The notes: generated by a model not told the origin, from the sequence alone. A stretch of 64,000 nucleotides of DNA from Inia geoffrensis (GCA_036417435.1 CM070908.1:52733090-52797089); one strand, 5' to 3'; counted from the stretch's first letter, positions 11,926-23,467 are shown. Translations and numbers: made by a program.

Positions 11926-12365
11926 ACACTGAACTTTTATGTATCTTCCTTGCGCTGTTTTCGGCCGCTTGACTGATGCAGTAGTCCTGTCATGTCTGTA
12001 AGACAGCCTTGGGTACATATTAAGCAGCTTGTGTCATTTGGTGAGGATGGAGGCCCTATCATCAAGTAGGGAATCACTAATTCCATAACACCAAAGCCCA
12101 GCACTCTACAGCACAGGGATTTTGTCTTAGAGACTGAAAAATCTCAATAGGTCACAAAGTGTGAAATACTCTGTTATTGTTTATCTTTCCTGACATTTAT
12201 GACTTGTCTTCCAAATAGGCTGTGTGAGTTTTGAAGCAGGGATGTTGCATTATTGCTCACTGACTTCCTTGTGGCATGAGGCACAGGGCTTTGCCCACAG
12301 TGAGCACTCCATGACTCCTTGATGTGATTTGAGGGTTTAGACTTGATCGTGAACCCAGGCTCACT
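11926..12365. other. Mostly unassigned DNA; faint L2-like 3' end at 12205-12330
   Basis: No open frame or structured element is convincing. Bases 12205-12330, in plus orientation, resemble the 3' part of L2 (falling from a 'gtgagcactccatga' end), but the match is weak. Confidence 0.35.
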
Positions 12366-12735
12366 GATTCATTCATTCATTCCACACAAACTTATTGAGC
12401 ATCTACTAAGTGCCAAGCACTGTCCTAAGCACATGGGTCTGAATAGTCTCTTAGAGCTGAAATCAGGTGGAGGAGACAGACAATAAGCAAGGCAAATCAG
12501 GAAATATATCATATAGCAGGTAATGATAAGTGCTAGGAAGGAACAATACAGGAGCAAAGGTGGATAAAGGGTGTTGGGGGGGGGGTGGTCAGGGAGACTT
12601 CTGGGTGAGGACCGAGAAGGCGAAGGAGGGAGCCTTATGTATCTCGAGGGAAGAGTTTTGAGAGCTGAGCACACAGCACGTGAAAAGGCCCTGAGGCAGG
12701 CGTGCCAGGAGTGTTCAGTAATCCCAGGTCTGGCC
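12366..12735 (-). mobile_element. L2 LINE, 3' part
   Basis: The tandem ATTC run followed by a 'tattgagcatctactaagtgcca' type segment is the reverse complement of the L2 3' terminus. Further L2 landmarks follow in order: a GACAATAAGCAA tract, a 'tggtcagggagac' segment, and 'aaggccctgaggcagg' at about 12685. It is an ancient, diverged copy. Confidence 0.75.
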
Positions 12736-12744
12736 CACCAGTCT

Positions 12745-12900
12745 CTGGATAGATTATCTTGCTTCTAGTCTCTGTGACCTCACCTACCCTACCACTCATC
12801 TGGTTCTCTGCATGCCAGCCATGCTGGCCTCCTGCATGGTGGGGGGGCATGCACCTCTGCAACCTCTTTTCTTCCCCTCTTGCCAGGAGGGCTTCAAGGT
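12745..12900 (+). mobile_element. L2-like fragment in the opposite orientation
   Basis: A 'cctcacctaccctaccactc' stretch followed by 'ccatgctggcctcc' resembles the L2 segment that lies upstream of the 3' terminus, in plus orientation. It sits directly after the minus-strand L2, which would make an inverted pair. The match is partial. Confidence 0.4.
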
Positions 12901-13344
12901 AAGCAGTGCTCCTCTGACCTAACCCTTCCTTGCCTGGAGTTTGAGCTGCTCTTGCCCCTCAGGCCTCAGGATGAGGCTGCTTCTGGAGAGACAGTTGGCA
13001 GTGTCTTCTGTGCAATGACTTCAGAAGGTTGTCAGTGGTAACGAAGGAGGAAGCTGTCTTTGAGTCAGTAGGAACATGGTTTAAGTTCAAGAACAGAAAG
13101 GCATGTAGGGAGGAAATGCTGGGGAAGCTTGGGGTATCTCCAAAGATCCTCAGCAGGGGACCACCCATTGGCATCTTCTTGAAGGCAGATAAGACTGGTC
13201 TGTGAGCTCACCCCAAGGAGAAGTTCTCACACCAGGGCTTTGAAGGGCTTGCCTCAGTGTCTCCTCTGTAACCCCAAAGTCATTTTTCCTAAGGCTTTTC
13301 TGGAGATTTATTATAAAATGCTCCAGGCCTCCCAAAGATTTGCA
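12901..13344. other. Unassigned unique DNA
   Basis: I recognise no repeat, exon or RNA gene here. The short open frames on both strands lack any known domain. Confidence 0.5.
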
Positions 13345-13579
13345 GCCTTTAAAAAAAAAAATTTTGGCTGCATCGGGTCTTCATTGCAGGCTCTTCATTA
13401 TGGTGCACGGGCTTCTCTTGTTGTGGTGCATGGGCCCTAGAGTGCGCGGGCTCAGTAGTTGTGGTGCATGGGCTCTGTAGTTGTGGCATGTGGGATCTTA
13501 GTTCCCCGACCAGGGATCAAACCTGGGCCCTCTGCTTTGGGAGCGTGGAGTCTAAACCACTGGACCACCAGGGAAGTCC
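13345..13579 (-). mobile_element. CHR-type SINE (class B, long 3' body)
   Basis: In minus orientation the element starts at 13579 with the tRNA-like head (complement of 'ccaccagggaagtccc') and carries the pol III B-box region at about 13510-13522 (complement of 'gatcaaacc'). It ends in the class B body near 'ttttggctgcatcgggtc'. A clean TSD is not obvious. Confidence 0.88.
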
Positions 13580-14519
13580 CAGACTTTTTTTTTTTTTTTT
13601 AAATAAGATGATTTTATCTAGGATTGCCATTCAAATATAGAAAAATAGAATGGAAAAGTCCTCGGGAAGAATCAAAACAATGCAAATGTATTACCTCTCT
13701 GCTTCTAACATTTCAGTTTATGACTGTTTCTCATGGCTGATTATGGCTTCAAATAACAAAGGGATGTACTAGGCAGAAAACACTTTCTAGCCCTCAAATT
13801 AAGGAAGCTGGAATGCGGAATACATTTTTAAAAAAAAGTTTGTGATTTTTATTCCTTTATGTGGGAACTGTGATGCAGGTTAGTCTGGTCAAAACAATCA
13901 TCTGGAATAAGCATAAATAATTCCTGCCCTTCCTAACTCCTCACTGTCAGCCCTTTGGGGCCTCAGCCTGGGAACAGAGCAAGATTGCCCGCCGCCCACC
14001 TCTGTCCTAGTGTACCCCCCTCCCCACCTGCTGCTGTCCCCCGGATGGCACAAAGCCCCCCAGGGCCGGGTGCTGGCCGCCTGCCTCTCCCTCTGCCTCG
14101 TGCCCGTGGGGTGGGAGCAAGGCCAGTTGTGCAGAAATAAAAGCCTTCGGCACCAAGTAGCAGAGTGGGGAGGAGGCGCGTGTGCATGGCCTGATGACAG
14201 CCCCTGAGCTGGGCCATCACTTGTCGTGTTCCCTGGAGAGCCATTCACAAGTGACAAAGCAGGTTCCAGAGGCTTCAGCAGAAATCAAAAGGCAGCAGCA
14301 GTTATTACCTTGTCTGCCTCTGACACCCCTCCTCCCCACCTCCTCGCTTTTCTTAATATCAGGGTCTGCTCTTTTGGCCTCCGGAAGCCCCTGCCTATTC
14401 GAATACTCATCATCTCTTAGAGAACAAATAACTGTCCAGGGGCAGTGGGATAGGGACCCTGGAGCTTTCCTGACAATGAGAATAAGATGGAGTCATTCAG
14501 CACCAACCATGGGATGAAT
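13580..14519. other. Unique DNA with a GC-rich centre (about 13950-14250)
   Basis: After a T-run (13586-13601) the sequence is unique. The stretch 13950-14250 is GC-rich, with overlapping open frames on both strands, which is expected from base composition. No domain or splice-bounded exon stands out, so I do not call a gene. Confidence 0.45.
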
Positions 14520-14650
14520 GATTGCTTTATGAGCATTATCCCTGAGGAGTATCATCGTCCTCATTTGATAGAGGAGAAAACTGAGGATGAGAGAGGGTCA
14601 GCGTCCTTCCCGAGGCCACACTATAAGTAGTAGAGTCGGATATCAACCCT
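14520..14650 (-). mobile_element. MIR SINE fragment
   Basis: The order 'attatccctgagg', 'gaggagaaaactgagg', 'gaggccacac', 'gtagagtcgg' is the MIR core read in reverse complement. It is old and diverged. Confidence 0.7.
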
Positions 14651-14799
14651 GCCTTGGAGCAGGGGGTCCTGGGGACTGTGACAAGGGTTGGGGGGGTGGT
14701 GATGTACAAGCAGCGCTGGGCGATTCACAGACAGAGCTGAGGACATACTTAGCTGCTAATCAATGCCGATGAGTCCCTCCTGCCTCCCTAGCACCTTGG

Positions 14800-14965
14800 T
14801 ATTCAGCGTGGTCTCTGGACCAAGGGCGTCCGCGTCACCTGGGAGCTTGTTAGAAATGCAGAGTCTCGGGCCCCACTCCAGAGCTGATGCATCAGTATCT
14901 GCATTTTAACAGGAACCTCCTGTGATTGGAATGCCTGTGAACTTTTGAGAAGCCCTGCTCTAGAG
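14800..14965 (+). mobile_element. MER5-type hAT-Charlie MITE
   Basis: Diagnostic pieces are in order: 'gtggtctctggaccaagg', 'tcacctgggagcttgttaga', 'tcgggccccactccagagc', 'atctgcattttaacagg' and 'cttttgagaagccctgc'. Such elements are non-autonomous DNA transposons that stopped moving early in eutherian history. Confidence 0.82.
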
Positions 14966-16239
14966 ATGTCCGGGACAGCAGTGACACCAACAGGCCCCAT
15001 GCCGTGTGTCCCCACTGTCAGAAATTCCCATGTGAGTAGGGGACAAAGCCAAACCCACTCCTAGTATTTCTTTCCAGGGGAATGAACAGAATTGCTCAAG
15101 GAAATGCTCTCAACGACTGCCTGAGAGTCGGGCGGATCTGACAGCGTGCGAACGCTAGGTGGCAATGGATGGACAGGCATCGGCAGAAAACAGGCACCGT
15201 GCTGTCACTGCCAAGGGTCAAGACAAAATGATAAAGGCGTGGGTAGGGGTGGCTGAGCATAGTTGGGTCGTGAAAGGAGATTGTTGGGGTGATATTAAAG
15301 AAACTGAGACTTCACCAACGAGTCTGGGAAGGCTGTTTTGTGGAATCAGAGATTTGGGCAAGAGTAATTGCTTCTTTTTTTTTGCCTCGAGCTATGTTAA
15401 ACATACACAGTCTTCCCGAGGGAGGGATGTCAGCAGCTGGGTACAGCGAAGCTGAAGGGAATTAAGAGTGGGAAAAAGTTCCCAATCCACTTTGTTCTGC
15501 TCCCTGAGGTCAGGGAGGCAGCGGCAGCCAGTCTGCAGTGTGGGTTGGTCAAAGCTGGCCGGCAGGGAATGAGAGCATCCTTTCCCACCATGCAATGGGC
15601 TTGCAGGATAGGCCCACCCGCTGCCCAGAGGCTCTTGCTAACACCCTCCAGCTCTGTAGGGGACAGAGCGCAGATCTGCTTTCCTCCTGTGTCCAGCTGT
15701 TTGGCTGAATTCAGACTGGGGAAAAGAGTATACATGGTTATCTTGGCTCCTAAGGTTCTCTCTTCTTCATCCTCCATAGATTCCCTGGGACTAAACTCTA
15801 GGGTGGACCCCTGTGGATCCCCCATGTTTGAGGGACTGGAGTCCATCTTTGGTCTCTAAAAAAACAAGGGCAAAGGCAGGTTTCCTGAAATTCCCCAGAT
15901 TGTGAGGTCACCATATAGAGTCCACCTTCTTTTATCCTGTAGTTGTTTGTTCCAGAGACCCTCTCATTTGGTCAGTGGACCCCAAAGTTGGAGCGCTTCG
16001 TTGGAAATCCGTTCAGAGACAGTCATGTTTTCCTGACTATTTGGTGGGAGTGCCATCTGAAAACACCTTGAAGTTGTTTTCAGATGGGTGGAGACACATT
16101 ATTCTTAGAGATTTCAGTGTTTAAGGTCAGGGTCTGGACTTTTTCAAGTTATTCTTTATCTGTAACCAAGATTTAGGCTTGGCTGGACAGCTGACCCCTG
16201 CAGAAGTCTGCAAGCCTACTGGTAATAGGGTTGTAGAAT
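14966..16239. other. Unassigned unique DNA
   Basis: There is a short T-run at 15374-15383. Opposing open frames at 15430-15846 (minus) and 15545-15859 (plus) have no recognisable domain and overlap each other. I see no reason to call either one a gene. Confidence 0.5.
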
Positions 16240-16420
16240 TACAGAATAGATGTTAGAGATTGTCCTGTCCCCAGCCTGTCTTGTTCAGATGGGAAAACTG
16301 AGGCCCAGAGAGTTCCATTCAATTTGTTTTGGCAACCTTAAATGAGGGCCCACGCTGTGCCAGGGACCGAGGCCAAACAAAGAGACTGAAATACAGTCTC
16401 TATCAGTTTATGGATCAGCT
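16240..16420 (-). mobile_element. MIR/L2-like fragments
   Basis: 'agatgggaaaactgaggcc' at about 16292-16310 is the MIR core in reverse complement. The following 'acgctgtgccagggaccgag' resembles the L2 3'-end context. Both are weak, ancient matches. Confidence 0.45.
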
Positions 16421-16489
16421 TTACGGCCCAGGTGCCTTATGGTGAGTGGTGGATACAGGTATGGAAGAATGGCTTCCTGCCCCCACCCC

Positions 16490-16586
16490 CCATTTTTTTC
16501 TTCATTATATTAGTTTCCCTTTCTCTTTCTCTCTTCCTCTCTTTTTTTCTTTTTTTTTTGAATTTTGATGTTCTTTTTTTTTTTTC
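16490..16586 (+). repeat. Pyrimidine-rich low-complexity tract
   Basis: Nearly continuous T and C over about 95 bases, including TTTCTC-type repeats and two long T-runs. The short open frame at 16432-16641 that spans it is a composition artefact. Confidence 0.85.
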
Positions 16587-17869
16587 AAGCCCTGGGGGGC
16601 TTTGCGTTTACCAGGTGGAAGTGAGTAAGCAACAGTATTAGCAATTCCAAGGACATGTTTGATCACTTCTGTCCTCCCTATAGGCCTGGATGCAAGACGT
16701 AGTGCTTTCAGACCTGAGGAAGCAAATTCTATTTTTGTATTTGTAGGAACTTGCCTTGAATTCTGACAGGATGAAAATAAATCAAGATAGTCAACTTAAA
16801 GACTTTTTTTTTTTTTTTTTTTTGGCCTGACGGAATACACCTTCTGCAATAGATAAACTCAAAAATACTGTCCGGGTGATGCCGTCCAAACTGTAATTCA
16901 GTCACAGTTTATGTAGTCTGCCCGAATTCTCCAGGCTCTCACCTCTCTTTCTCTTAGGGTTTATTAGTTGAATAGGTTTTGTGGGTAGAAAGGGGCGGTG
17001 AATTAAAACGAAAGACGTTACCATCCATAACTGGAAAAGCGCTAGAGAAAGTCTGTTCCTATTACACAGTGATATTCAATAATATGAAAATTGCATGCAA
17101 AGAGGCCCCTGGCTTTCCTCACTGTGGCCAAATCTGGTAAAGGCCACTGTCTGGGCATCTGTGTCCTCGCTGACCAAGAGGAAGGTTTAGAGTCTTAAGC
17201 ATCAGGCACCTGAAGTTTGCATATAATAGAGCTTCCGGGTCTCTCAGAATCTTACATTTTATTCACAAACACAGGCATCTGCTACTAATTAAAGTATCAC
17301 GGTATAATTATACCCTTTCTTATTAGTAGATACGGAATCTGACAGTTGCTTAGATACAAAATAAGCAAGTGCAGATTGCGTTCTGCGCCCTTCACAGGCT
17401 GGGGAGACAGAACAACAGAATTTTCAAAAGCTCCGTGTAAATGAGTCTCGTTGCCCAGAAAAACGTCAAGTTCTGAATTATCATCGGTAAATTTGCCTGG
17501 GAACAGATGTTAATCCCACCACAAGTCTGTGATTTGAGTTTTAATGTCATTCAGTGATCTTCCGGACTTGGTCCCCTCACCTCTGTACTACACTCCGACC
17601 CCGTCCCCCCACCCCCCCAAAAGCATCCAACTCTCCACAGGACGAAGCAGCTACTGCTTCCTCAAGGAATTCTGGGGCCAGAAGACATCCAGCTGGAGGA
17701 ATGGCGGGGCTGTGTTGTAGCCGGTTCAGCCTTTGGGTCTGTCAGAGGTTGACTTTGGGTTCAAGGGTGTGGATTTGACATCCAGGGGAGTTTTCTGGTC
17801 ATTCTAAGATAGCCTCTCTTCCTGCTCTAAGTCTTCACATAATACAGTTAGGGAAAATCCTTGCTAACC
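16587..17869. other. Unassigned unique DNA
   Basis: A T-run occurs at 16804-16823 without a recognisable SINE body next to it. The rest is moderately AT-rich unique sequence. I see no gene or repeat that I can name. Confidence 0.5.
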
Positions 17870-17988
17870 CACAGCTACAGGAATTCAGGGACCAGGACTT
17901 GTTTGGATCACCCAGTATATCTCCAGGGTCCAGCATGGCACTTGGCACTTAGAAGATGCTCAATAACTAGTTATTGGAAGGATGGATT
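17870..17988 (+). mobile_element. L2 LINE 3' end
   Basis: 'ccagcatggcacttggcact' followed by 'agatgctcaataactagtta' matches the L2 3' terminus in plus orientation. A younger L1 inserted immediately downstream. Confidence 0.6.
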
Positions 17989-18004
17989 CTGTTGACGCCC
18001 TTAT

Positions 18005-18666
18005 TTTTAAAAAATTTTTTAAAAAACATCTTTATTAGAGTATAATTGCTTTACAATGGTGTGTTAGTTTCTGCTTTATAACAAAGTGAATCAGCTATAC
18101 ATATACATATATCCCCATATCTCTTTCCTCTTGTGTCTCCCTCCCTCCCACCCTCCCTAGCCCACCCCTCTAGGTGGTCACAAAGCACCGAGCTATTTAT
18201 TTAACATTCGGTAGTGTATATATGTCCATGCCACTCTCTCACTTTGTCCCAGCTTACCCTTCCCCCTCCCTGTGTCCTCAAGTCCATTCTCTAGTAGGTC
18301 TGTGTCTTTATTCCTGTCTTACCCCTAGGTTCTTCATGACCATTTTTTTTTTTTAGATTCCGTATATATGTGTTAGCATACGGTATTCATTTTTCTCTTT
18401 CTGACTTATTTCACTCTGTATGACAGACTCTAGGTCCATCCACCTCACTACAAAAAACTCAATTTCATTTCTTTTTATGGCTGAGTAGTATTCCATTGTA
18501 TATATGTGCCACATCTTCTTTATCCATTCACCTGTCGATGGACACTTGGGTTGCTTCCATGCCCTGGCTATTGTAAGTAGAGCTGTAATGAACATGGTGG
18601 TACATGACTCTTTTTGAATTATGGTTTTCTCAGGGTATATGCCCAGTAGTGGGATTGCGGGGTCAT
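18005..18666 (-). mobile_element. 5'-truncated L1 with TSD
   Basis: The sequence is the L1 3'UTR (AATAAA signal region near 18030) plus the last part of ORF2 and breaks off at 18666. The TSD is tgttgacgcccttat at 17990-18004 and the same word with one mismatch at 18667-18681. The ORF2 C-terminal end (LTHIYGI) is readable at 18353-18715 on the minus strand. It is a standard target-primed insertion. Confidence 0.93.
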
Positions 18667-18761
18667 TGTTGACTCCCTTATGTGTAGTTCCCTGTGGGAG
18701 AGGTGATACTTTCAACCCTAGTAGTCATTTACTTCCCAGTGTGTGCGACTTCACTGGATCA

Positions 18762-19056
18762 GGACTACTGCTGCCCCAGGGCCAGTGCTGCCTGCCAACC
18801 TGTTTTTGTGTGGCATGTGAGCTGAGAATGGTTTATACATTTTTAAATGGTTGGAAAAAAAATCAAAATGAGAAGATATTTCATGACACATGAAAATGAT
18901 ATGAAATCCAAATTTCCGTGTCCATGAGTAAAAGTGCTGTTGGAACACGGTTTTGCTGTTGGCTGCTTTTGTACTGCAGTAGCAGAGCTGGGTCGGTGCA
19001 ACAGAGGCCCATAGCCTGGAAAGCCTAAAGTATTTACCGGAAAAGTTAGCTGGTCC
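18762..19056 (-). mobile_element. MER58-like hAT-Charlie MITE
   Basis: Landmarks in order are 'cctgtttttgtgtggcatg', 'ggtttatacatttttaaatg', 'ttggaacacggttttgctg', 'ggctgcttttgtactgcagt', and 'aaagcctaaagtatttacc'. This matches a common eutherian Charlie-derived MITE. The exact family name is from memory; I am sure of the class but less sure of the name. Confidence 0.72.
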
Positions 19057-20140
19057 CTGGATTAGGTCATTCCCTAGGGTTAGCCTTTGACGTTGGGAGA
19101 GTGGGATGCAGGAGAGAGGGTCTAGGGGTGAGTTATGGGGGCAGGTTAGCTGGGAAGGAGAGAAGAGCCAGGAAGTCTAGAAGAGTACTTCAGCCCTCTT
19201 CACATTTCTGCCAGCCCTGGCCTTTCCACAGTGGAAGTTTCCAGTTTCTCATTGTCATTCTGATGAACGCCCTCAAGGAGCGCAGTGATAATCATTTCTC
19301 AGACTGGCCCACTGCTCGGATGGATGCAAAGGACTGTATCTTTCTGCTGTCTCTTGGTCGTTATAAATCCCTAGTTCAAAATGCTCCTTCTTTGTCGAAG
19401 ACATAAAATTTCGCTTCTCACTGTTTGGGTAATAAATCTGTATGTGCGAGCAAGTGTGAGCCGGAGCTTGTCGTTGGAAAGCAATTGTCTTCAGTTTTCA
19501 GCCACCCAGCAGGCACCCCACACAACTGCACCATGCTTTAGCTTCCCGGCAGCCCTGAGCCCACTGCTTGGATACCAGAACCTTTCTTTTTCTAAGCCCC
19601 TAGCAAGGGTGGAGCCCTACCCTTCCAGAGAAGTGCCTTTGTGATTAAGCTGGCAAGGACGCAGTCAGCCTAGTGAGAGCCTTGATAATCCACTTGATTC
19701 ATCTGGGTTATCCATCCAAATCCCAGGAGGCATCTTGTCGACCTGAGCCTCATTTCCCTAGGGTTTACAAGAGCACCTCCTGGAGCAAATGGCATCATAC
19801 CATTCTCTTATTAGCCATCTTCTGAATTAGAGTCGCATTTTCTCCAAACCCCACACTTTATTTGGAAAGAGGTTACTTCTCTCTGGGGCGGTCCCAGCCT
19901 CTGGGTTCCTAGAGGCCCGACTCGTCTACCTATGGGTATAAAAAAATGCCCCGTGTCTTCTGATGGTGTATTTAATAGGTTGGGGGATAGATTTGCTTTC
20001 TGAGTGACAGTGATTAACACTGGCATTGTTTACCTTAAGTAAACCTGGGTTTTGAAAATCAACCAATAAGAGGATTGCCATGTCTTTTTAAAGGGTTGAT
20101 TACCAGGGCTTCGTGTGGAAGCACTAGCCAGTTATCTGAT
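19057..20140. other. Unassigned unique DNA
   Basis: I recognise no repeat or gene. Short open frames occur on both strands without domains. Confidence 0.5.
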
Positions 20141-20150
20141 CTGAAAGGGT

Positions 20151-20382
20151 TTATTTATTTATTTATTCATTTTTTATTGAAGTATAGTTGATTTATAATG
20201 TGTTAATTTCTGCCATACTGCAAAGGGATTCAGTTATACATATATGTATGTATGTGTATATATGTATAAATATATATATATACATTCTTTTTTAAACTAT
20301 TCTTTTCCATTATGGTTTATCGTAGGATATTGAATATAGTTCTCTGTGCTATACAGTAGGACCTTGTTGTTTATCCATTCTA
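20151..20382 (-). mobile_element. Old L1 3'UTR fragment
   Basis: 'attgaagtatagttgattta' and 'gatattgaatatagttctct' are the 3'UTR landmarks of the older L1 subfamily also seen at 39545 and 49225. A TA-rich stretch lies inside it (20232-20284). A possible imperfect TSD (tgaaagggt at 20142-20150 and ttgaaaaggt at 20383-20392) bounds it. Confidence 0.82.
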
Positions 20383-20402
20383 TTGAAAAGGTATTGTTTT
20401 AC

Positions 20403-20520
20403 TTTTTTTTTTTTGACTGCGCTGTGTGGCTTGTGGGATCTTAGTTCCCAGCCAGGGATTGAACCCCGGTCATCGCAGTGGAAGTGATGAGTCCTAACCA
20501 CTGGACTGCCATGGAACTCC
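20403..20520 (-). mobile_element. CHR-type SINE (class C, short)
   Basis: A T-run is followed by a short body ('cttgtgggatcttagttcc'), the B-box region 'ggattgaacccc' in reverse orientation, and the tRNA-like head near 20500-20520. Class C copies lack the long 3' body of class B. Confidence 0.85.
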
Positions 20521-20542
20521 CCAAAAGGTTTATTTTTCACTT

Positions 20543-20748
20543 TTTTTTTTTTTTTTGCGGTACGCGGACCTCTCACTGTTGTGGCCTCTCCCGTTGTGGA
20601 GCACAGGCTCCGGATGCACAGGCTCAGCGGCCATGGCTCACGGGCCCAGCTGCTCTGCGGCATGTGGGATCTTCCTGGACTGGGGCGCGAACCCGTGTCC
20701 CCTGCATCGGCAGGCGGACTCTCAACCACTGCGCCACCAGGGAAGCCC
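20543..20748 (-). mobile_element. CHR-type SINE (class A)
   Basis: The class A element is complete from the T-run (A-tail complement) to the head near 20748. The TSD tatttttcactt is present at 20531-20542 and 20749-20760. Confidence 0.95.
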
Positions 20749-20799
20749 TATTTTTCACTTCTAATTTTTTAAAAATATTACCTTTAAAATTTATGTATT

Positions 20800-21034
20800 T
20801 ATTTTTTGGCTGCGTTGGGTCTTCGTTGCTGCGCATGGGCTTTCTCTAGTTGCGGCGAGCGGGGGCTACTCTTCGTTGTGGTGCGTGGGCTTCTCGTTGC
20901 GGTGGCTTCATGGGCTCTAGGCGCACTGGCTTAGTTGTTCCGCGGCATGTGGGACCTTCACGGACCAGGGATTGAACTCGTGTCCCCTGAATTGGCAGGC
21001 AGATTCTTAACCACTGTGCCACCAGGGAAGTCCC
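20800..21034 (-). mobile_element. CHR-type SINE (class B)
   Basis: The class B body ('ttggctgcgttgggtcttcg') at about 20807 leads to the tRNA head ending at 21034. It is the fourth minus-strand retroposon in a row within about 900 bases. Confidence 0.9.
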
Positions 21035-21119
21035 CTGAGAAGGTTTATTTTTAAAGTAATGTAGGAAATTGTTCGTGGAAAGAAAATTCAAGTTTCAACT
21101 TTCTGAGTAGTACTATTTT

Positions 21120-21310
21120 TTTCACCTATTATGTGCCAGACATTTCTCTAGATATTCTGTATATATTTTCTCTAATTCTTTCCCAAATCCCACAGAATAG
21201 ATGTTATTATCTCCATTTTACAGAGGAAACTGGGACTTAAATAGGATGAACAAGTTGCATGAGATTCCAGATAGGCAATGTCACAGCTAGGACTCGAACC
21301 CATGAAGGTG
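21120..21310 (-). mobile_element. MIR SINE
   Basis: 'attatctccattttacagag' at 21206-21225, preceded by 'tattatgtgccagacatt' and followed by 'agctaggactcgaaccc', is the MIR read in reverse complement over nearly its full length. Confidence 0.8.
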
Positions 21311-21737
21311 TGACCTCAGGGCACATGTATATAACATCATAGACACCAGCCCTCAGAAATGACACTTCAGCCACGTTGTTCTTTAAGGACAGGCAGAATG
21401 TTAGAAAGAACCAAAATACAAAGAAGTTACCAAACTGGACTGCTAGAAACACAGACCCAGCCAACGTGTGGTTATCCATCTTAACTTGTGCAGGGATCAT
21501 GAAGCCCCATATTTTCTTTAGCTAAACGTTTCCATCTCCTTCCTTAATGGACATTTAAAAAAAGAGGTTAAAAAAGAGACTTAGTTGAAATTATTTGCTT
21601 ATTATTTGCTTTAGTTGCAATTATTTGCTTTAATGGGTTCAAAATCCAAGAGGGATAAGAAGGCATATCAAGAAAAATCCTTCTCCCACCCCTGGGAGAT
21701 TTCTCCCAGGCCTGATCCTTATAGGAAAGCAATGCAA
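21311..21737. other. Unassigned unique DNA
   Basis: A short local repeat of 'ttatttgctttagttg' type occurs at about 21590-21632. I name nothing else. Confidence 0.45.
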
Positions 21738-22030
21738 ATATGGTGGATTGAAAAATGGCCATAGTTCCTCTCCCTCCCTCTATCCAAACCCCTTTGCTCT
21801 GTGACCTTGAAGCTTCTCCCATCAGGAGGTGCAGTGTATTTCCCCACCCCTTGAATCTGGGCTTGCCCTGTGACCTGCTGTGGCTGGTAGAATGTGGCAG
21901 ATGTAACCAACTACCAGGTCCTGGCCTAGGCCTCAAGGGACCTCGGGTGCTTCCTCCCTTTCCCTCAGAAACTTGCTGACTTACCACGTAAGCAAGCCCA
22001 GGTCAGCCTGCTGGAAGGTGCAGGATCCAA
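21738..22030 (+). mobile_element. MLT1-like LTR fragment (ERVL-MaLR)
   Basis: 'tggattgaaaaatggccata', 'gctctgtgaccttgaagc' and 'gaatctgggcttgccctgtg' followed by a 'gacctgctgtggctggtaga' segment match the 5' half of MLT1-type solo LTRs. The 3' end is missing. It is an ancient and inert LTR. Confidence 0.65.
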
Positions 22031-22034
22031 GGAG

Positions 22035-22240
22035 CGATGAGTCATGTAGGAAGTGCAAAGGCCCAGAGCCCTGAGGATGTTTGCTGTGTATGGAGAGCAG
22101 TCAGGAGGCTCCAGTCTAGTAACCAGGAGCCTTGTAAGCTGTGATGAGGACTTTGAGTTTTATTCTCAGTGTGTGATAGCAATGAAAGAGCAAATGAGTC
22201 AACAAACAGAGGAGTACAGAAGTGAATGGTCAGCCAGGGA
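22035..22240 (-). mobile_element. L2 LINE fragment
   Basis: 'gtgcaaaggcccagagccct' and 'gatgaggactttgagtttta' are in the order expected for the reverse complement of the L2 3' region. It is diverged. Confidence 0.55.
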
Positions 22241-23467
22241 ACTGGAAGGGGCATGGTTCCTAACGGGTAGAGTGAGCAGCCATCGCCATGGACATGACAT
22301 GTTGTCTGGGATTTGAAACTCAGAGAAGAGCAAACCCTGAATTGTTCTGTGACAGGCTCAGCTCCTGGGGAACTGAGCTGGTGCTCCCTTCCTTCTGGTG
22401 CTCAAGTCTAGGGTGGTTCCTTTGGGCTTCCTGGAGCATCACATCTGCCTGGGGAGGGGTTGTTACCTCCTCCAGGGCCACCCCGGAAGAGGCGTGGTCC
22501 GTCTAGACTTCTGGATAATTTGGATTTCTAGAAAGGGCTTCAAGCGTAAAGAAAGAGTTGGATTAAACCCCTTCTTTGTAAGGGCAAGAGATAGAAATGC
22601 CAGGGCCTTGCTGGCCAAGAGGAGCTCCACTGAGGATAGGAAGGGCTTGACCGTGGCCTCCTGCTCCATGAGACCCACAGGTAGTGGCGTCTCCTCCGGA
22701 GTGAACACTGCAGAGGATGTTCAGCTGCAGCCCAAACCCTCCAGCTGCCTTTTTACCCAGGGCTGCTCTGCTCTTGGCAAGAAGACACAGGCCCGAGCAG
22801 GGTCCAGGGAGGAGACTGCAGCCATCTACATGACGGTCTCCATGGTGCTGCTTCCATCTCATCTCAACTGTTCATGTGCTGGTAACCAGGGAAGCTGAAC
22901 ACCAGCTGGCCCCAGAGCACAGCCCTCAGCTGGGCGATGGCTCTGACCCCCCACTTCCCCACTGCCTGGCCGTGGAAGCTCGAGACACAACCTGCCTATC
23001 ACCTGTCTGCTTCCAGCACTCTCGGCTTCCCCTTCTAGTTGAGTGGTCTGTGAATACCTGATGGACACTTGGTTTACCTCCCTCCCTGGATTTGGCAAGA
23101 GGTCCTGGGGCAGCTCCCGGCTCCCTCCCTCTCCAGAGACACTGGGTCAGGGAGAGAAGTGTCACACACTGTACAGTGTGCTCCTTTGGGGCTTTCTGTT
23201 GTCATTTATGCTCATGTTATGGGGGTGAAGCAATTAAATGCCTTGAGGGTTCAGAAGGTTGCGGAAATATGCAAATTGGCCAGGTGTCATACTGTCAGGT
23301 GTGGTGGGGGCTGAGGCGAAATGCAGATGGAAAATTCCAGCTAAAGTCCAATACTAAACACCTCGAGCAAAACCTGCTCTTGGTCATGTCAACAGGCTGC
23401 CTCTTTGAGTCCCTCAAGAATTAGAATGAGTTTCACATGAAACCAGCCTGACACAATGAAAGACTCA
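22241..23467. other. Unassigned unique DNA
   Basis: The block is GC-moderate and contains overlapping open frames on both strands (for example 22398-22898 plus and 22563-22862 minus) with no recognisable domain. A perfect 16-base palindrome lies at 23165-23180. I do not call a gene. Confidence 0.5.

Noticed and set aside
13898..14257. 119-codon minus-strand frame in the GC-rich stretch
   Set aside because: High GC reduces stop frequency and several frames are open at once on both strands. No domain was recognised.
20478..20849. Open frames across SINEs (also 23456, 30864, 43367, 61016, 63020)
   Set aside because: All derive from the same CHR SINE sequence read in various frames; SINEs are noncoding.
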